Position numbers and translations under genes: made by a program. Shown here piece by piece: positions 63,368-64,000 of a stretch of DNA of 64,000 bases. Every line of letters begins with the position of its first letter. The stretch's first letter is position 1. The notes under the pieces are model-generated. The model worked only from the letters and a program-made list of their open reading frames with translations, did not search any database and had not been told where the DNA came from. Source of the stretch: Dyadobacter sandarakinus (GTDB taxonomy: Bacteria; Bacteroidota; Bacteroidia; Cytophagales; Spirosomataceae); contig NZ_CP056775.1 in NCBI RefSeq assembly GCF_016894445.1, positions 4,280,001 to 4,344,000 on the forward strand. The letters are read 5' to 3'.

Positions 63368-63897
63368 ACTTCCTGATTACCGGAAGCCGGAGGAACCACA
63401 ATAACTGCATCAGGAATGCGGTTGCGGTAAAGTGATTTGCGCTTGTGCTTCATGACGTGAGTAAGGACTACCACGGCAGCAATGCCTGTAAGTGGATGAA
63501 TGACCGCATCCGGAATTCCGTCGATAATCATCATTTCGCCCAAAATAAAACCAGCCATACATAACAATGGAATGGATCGCTTCACAAGCCGTACTTTTTC
63601 AATATTGGTGATGTCAGAAAAATAAATGAATTCGCCCCTTCCTTTCATAAAGCGATTCTTCCTGAGCACGACCCCATCCTGACGGATAGTAGCCACTGCG
63701 CCAAAAGCAAATAGCTCCTGCCCAAGAGGATCTTTGTAAATACAATGCAGAAAGTCTCCGCGTTTAACCTTTGTAACTTCCCAGGTATCTACGGACCTTA
63801 TTTCGAAGAATGGCTTTTTCTTCTGGGCGGTGATTTCTGGGGTTAGTGCCAGAAATAGCAACCAGGTAAACATCCACGCGCAGCTTTTGTTACTCAT
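63325..63897 (-). CDS. secreted or membrane protein of unknown function
   Basis: From the ATG before SNKSCAW the protein has 190 residues with a signal peptide (ending near ITAQ), a beta-rich middle (EIRSVDTWEVTKVKRGDFLHCIYKDP, FIYFSDITNIEKVRL) and a membrane segment pair near residues 110-155. I do not recognise a named family. The longer frame from 63981 has an unlikely N-terminus. It is convergent with the carbonic-anhydrase-like gene and their ends overlap by 43 bases. Beyond 63897 to the window end I see nothing certain. Confidence 0.6.
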   Translation of the reverse strand: MSNKSCAWMFTWLLFLALTPEITAQKKKPFFEIRSVDTWEVTKVKRGDFLHCIYKDPLGQELFAFGAVATIRQDGVVLRKNRFMKGRGEFIYFSDITNIEKVRLVKRSIPLLCMAGFILGEMMIIDGIPDAVIHPLTGIAAVVVLTHVMKHKRKSLYRNRIPDAVIVVPPASGNQEVHGTEPSSSLNQPE

Positions 63898-64000
63898 GTA
63901 AATGCAAGCCGGCATTCGCATGTTGACTGCTAATACACTCAAATACATGCGACCAGACAAACATATTTGCCTTTCATACATTTGTCAAATTCCTCAGGCA

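Noticed and set aside
1..64000. Mobile elements, phage genes, tRNA or rRNA genes and CRISPR arrays
   Set aside because: None seen: no transposase or integrase sequence, no tRNA-like conserved T-loop sequence, no regular short repeats.

Overview
The window looks like a contiguous chromosomal segment of a Bacteroidota bacterium of the Cytophagales, closest in style to Dyadobacter and relatives in the Spirosomataceae. The evidence is roughly 50% GC, Por secretion (type IX, T9SS) tail domains on three proteins, a RprX-like histidine kinase, a BtuB/BtuG vitamin B12 locus, a DUF6702 protein after rseP, and several promoters with the Bacteroidota -7 box TAnnTTTG. The genus is an inference. I see no rRNA, tRNA, CRISPR array, prophage or insertion sequence; gene density is high and most genes are housekeeping.

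Layout. 1-3.6 kb: end of rseP, a DUF6702 protein and Lon protease behind a perfect 17-bp dyad. 3.6-13.8 kb: a hexuronate block with a tagaturonate reductase (uxaB) on + and uxuA-uxaC, kdgK and eda on -, plus an orphan ECF sigma factor and a LacI-family regulator preceded by a 12-bp tandem repeat. UxaC and UxuA lead to 2-keto-3-deoxygluconate, which KdgK and Eda turn into pyruvate and glyceraldehyde-3-phosphate; fructuronate reductase and altronate dehydratase are not in the window. 13.8-24.2 kb: DUF349 protein, EttA, a 0.6-kb non-coding gap, then an Mpl-type Mur ligase, a LOG protein and an OmpA/PD40 protein, followed on - by a lone cytochrome oxidase subunit III, IspE and an M28 peptidase. 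24.5-30.3 kb: xylulokinase, Zn-ribbon protein, aldo/keto reductase, lipoprotein, PrfA, HicB with a 5'-truncated HicA remnant, and a secreted thioredoxin-fold protein.

30.4-33.7 kb: a cobalamin riboswitch controlling a BtuB-type receptor and a BtuG-like surface lipoprotein. 33.8-43.3 kb: TPR protein, DEAD-box helicase, valyl-tRNA synthetase and an orphan histidine kinase on -, then a small T9SS-tailed protein divergent from the kinase, adenylate kinase and ObgE. 43.4-48.9 kb: two tandem paralogous SGNH/SASA esterases with T9SS tails, one with six extra Ig-like repeats. 49.0-57.1 kb: nuoABCDEFGHIJ for respiratory complex I, with a short NuoG, stopping at nuoJ with a strong terminator; nuoKLMN are not here. 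57.2-64 kb: GcvP, a small secreted basic peptide, a membrane metallophosphoesterase, a small hypothetical protein, YqgE/AlgH, a gamma-carbonic-anhydrase-like protein and a secreted hypothetical protein.

The items most worth a second look are the hicA remnant beside an intact hicB, the complex I operon lacking its proton-pumping half with a cut-down NuoG, the tandem T9SS esterases with unequal repeat number, the BtuB gene that has no ATG near its Shine-Dalgarno sequence, and several perfect dyads in front of lon, adk, gcvP and the LacI gene. I did not find a clear-cut new defence or mobile system.
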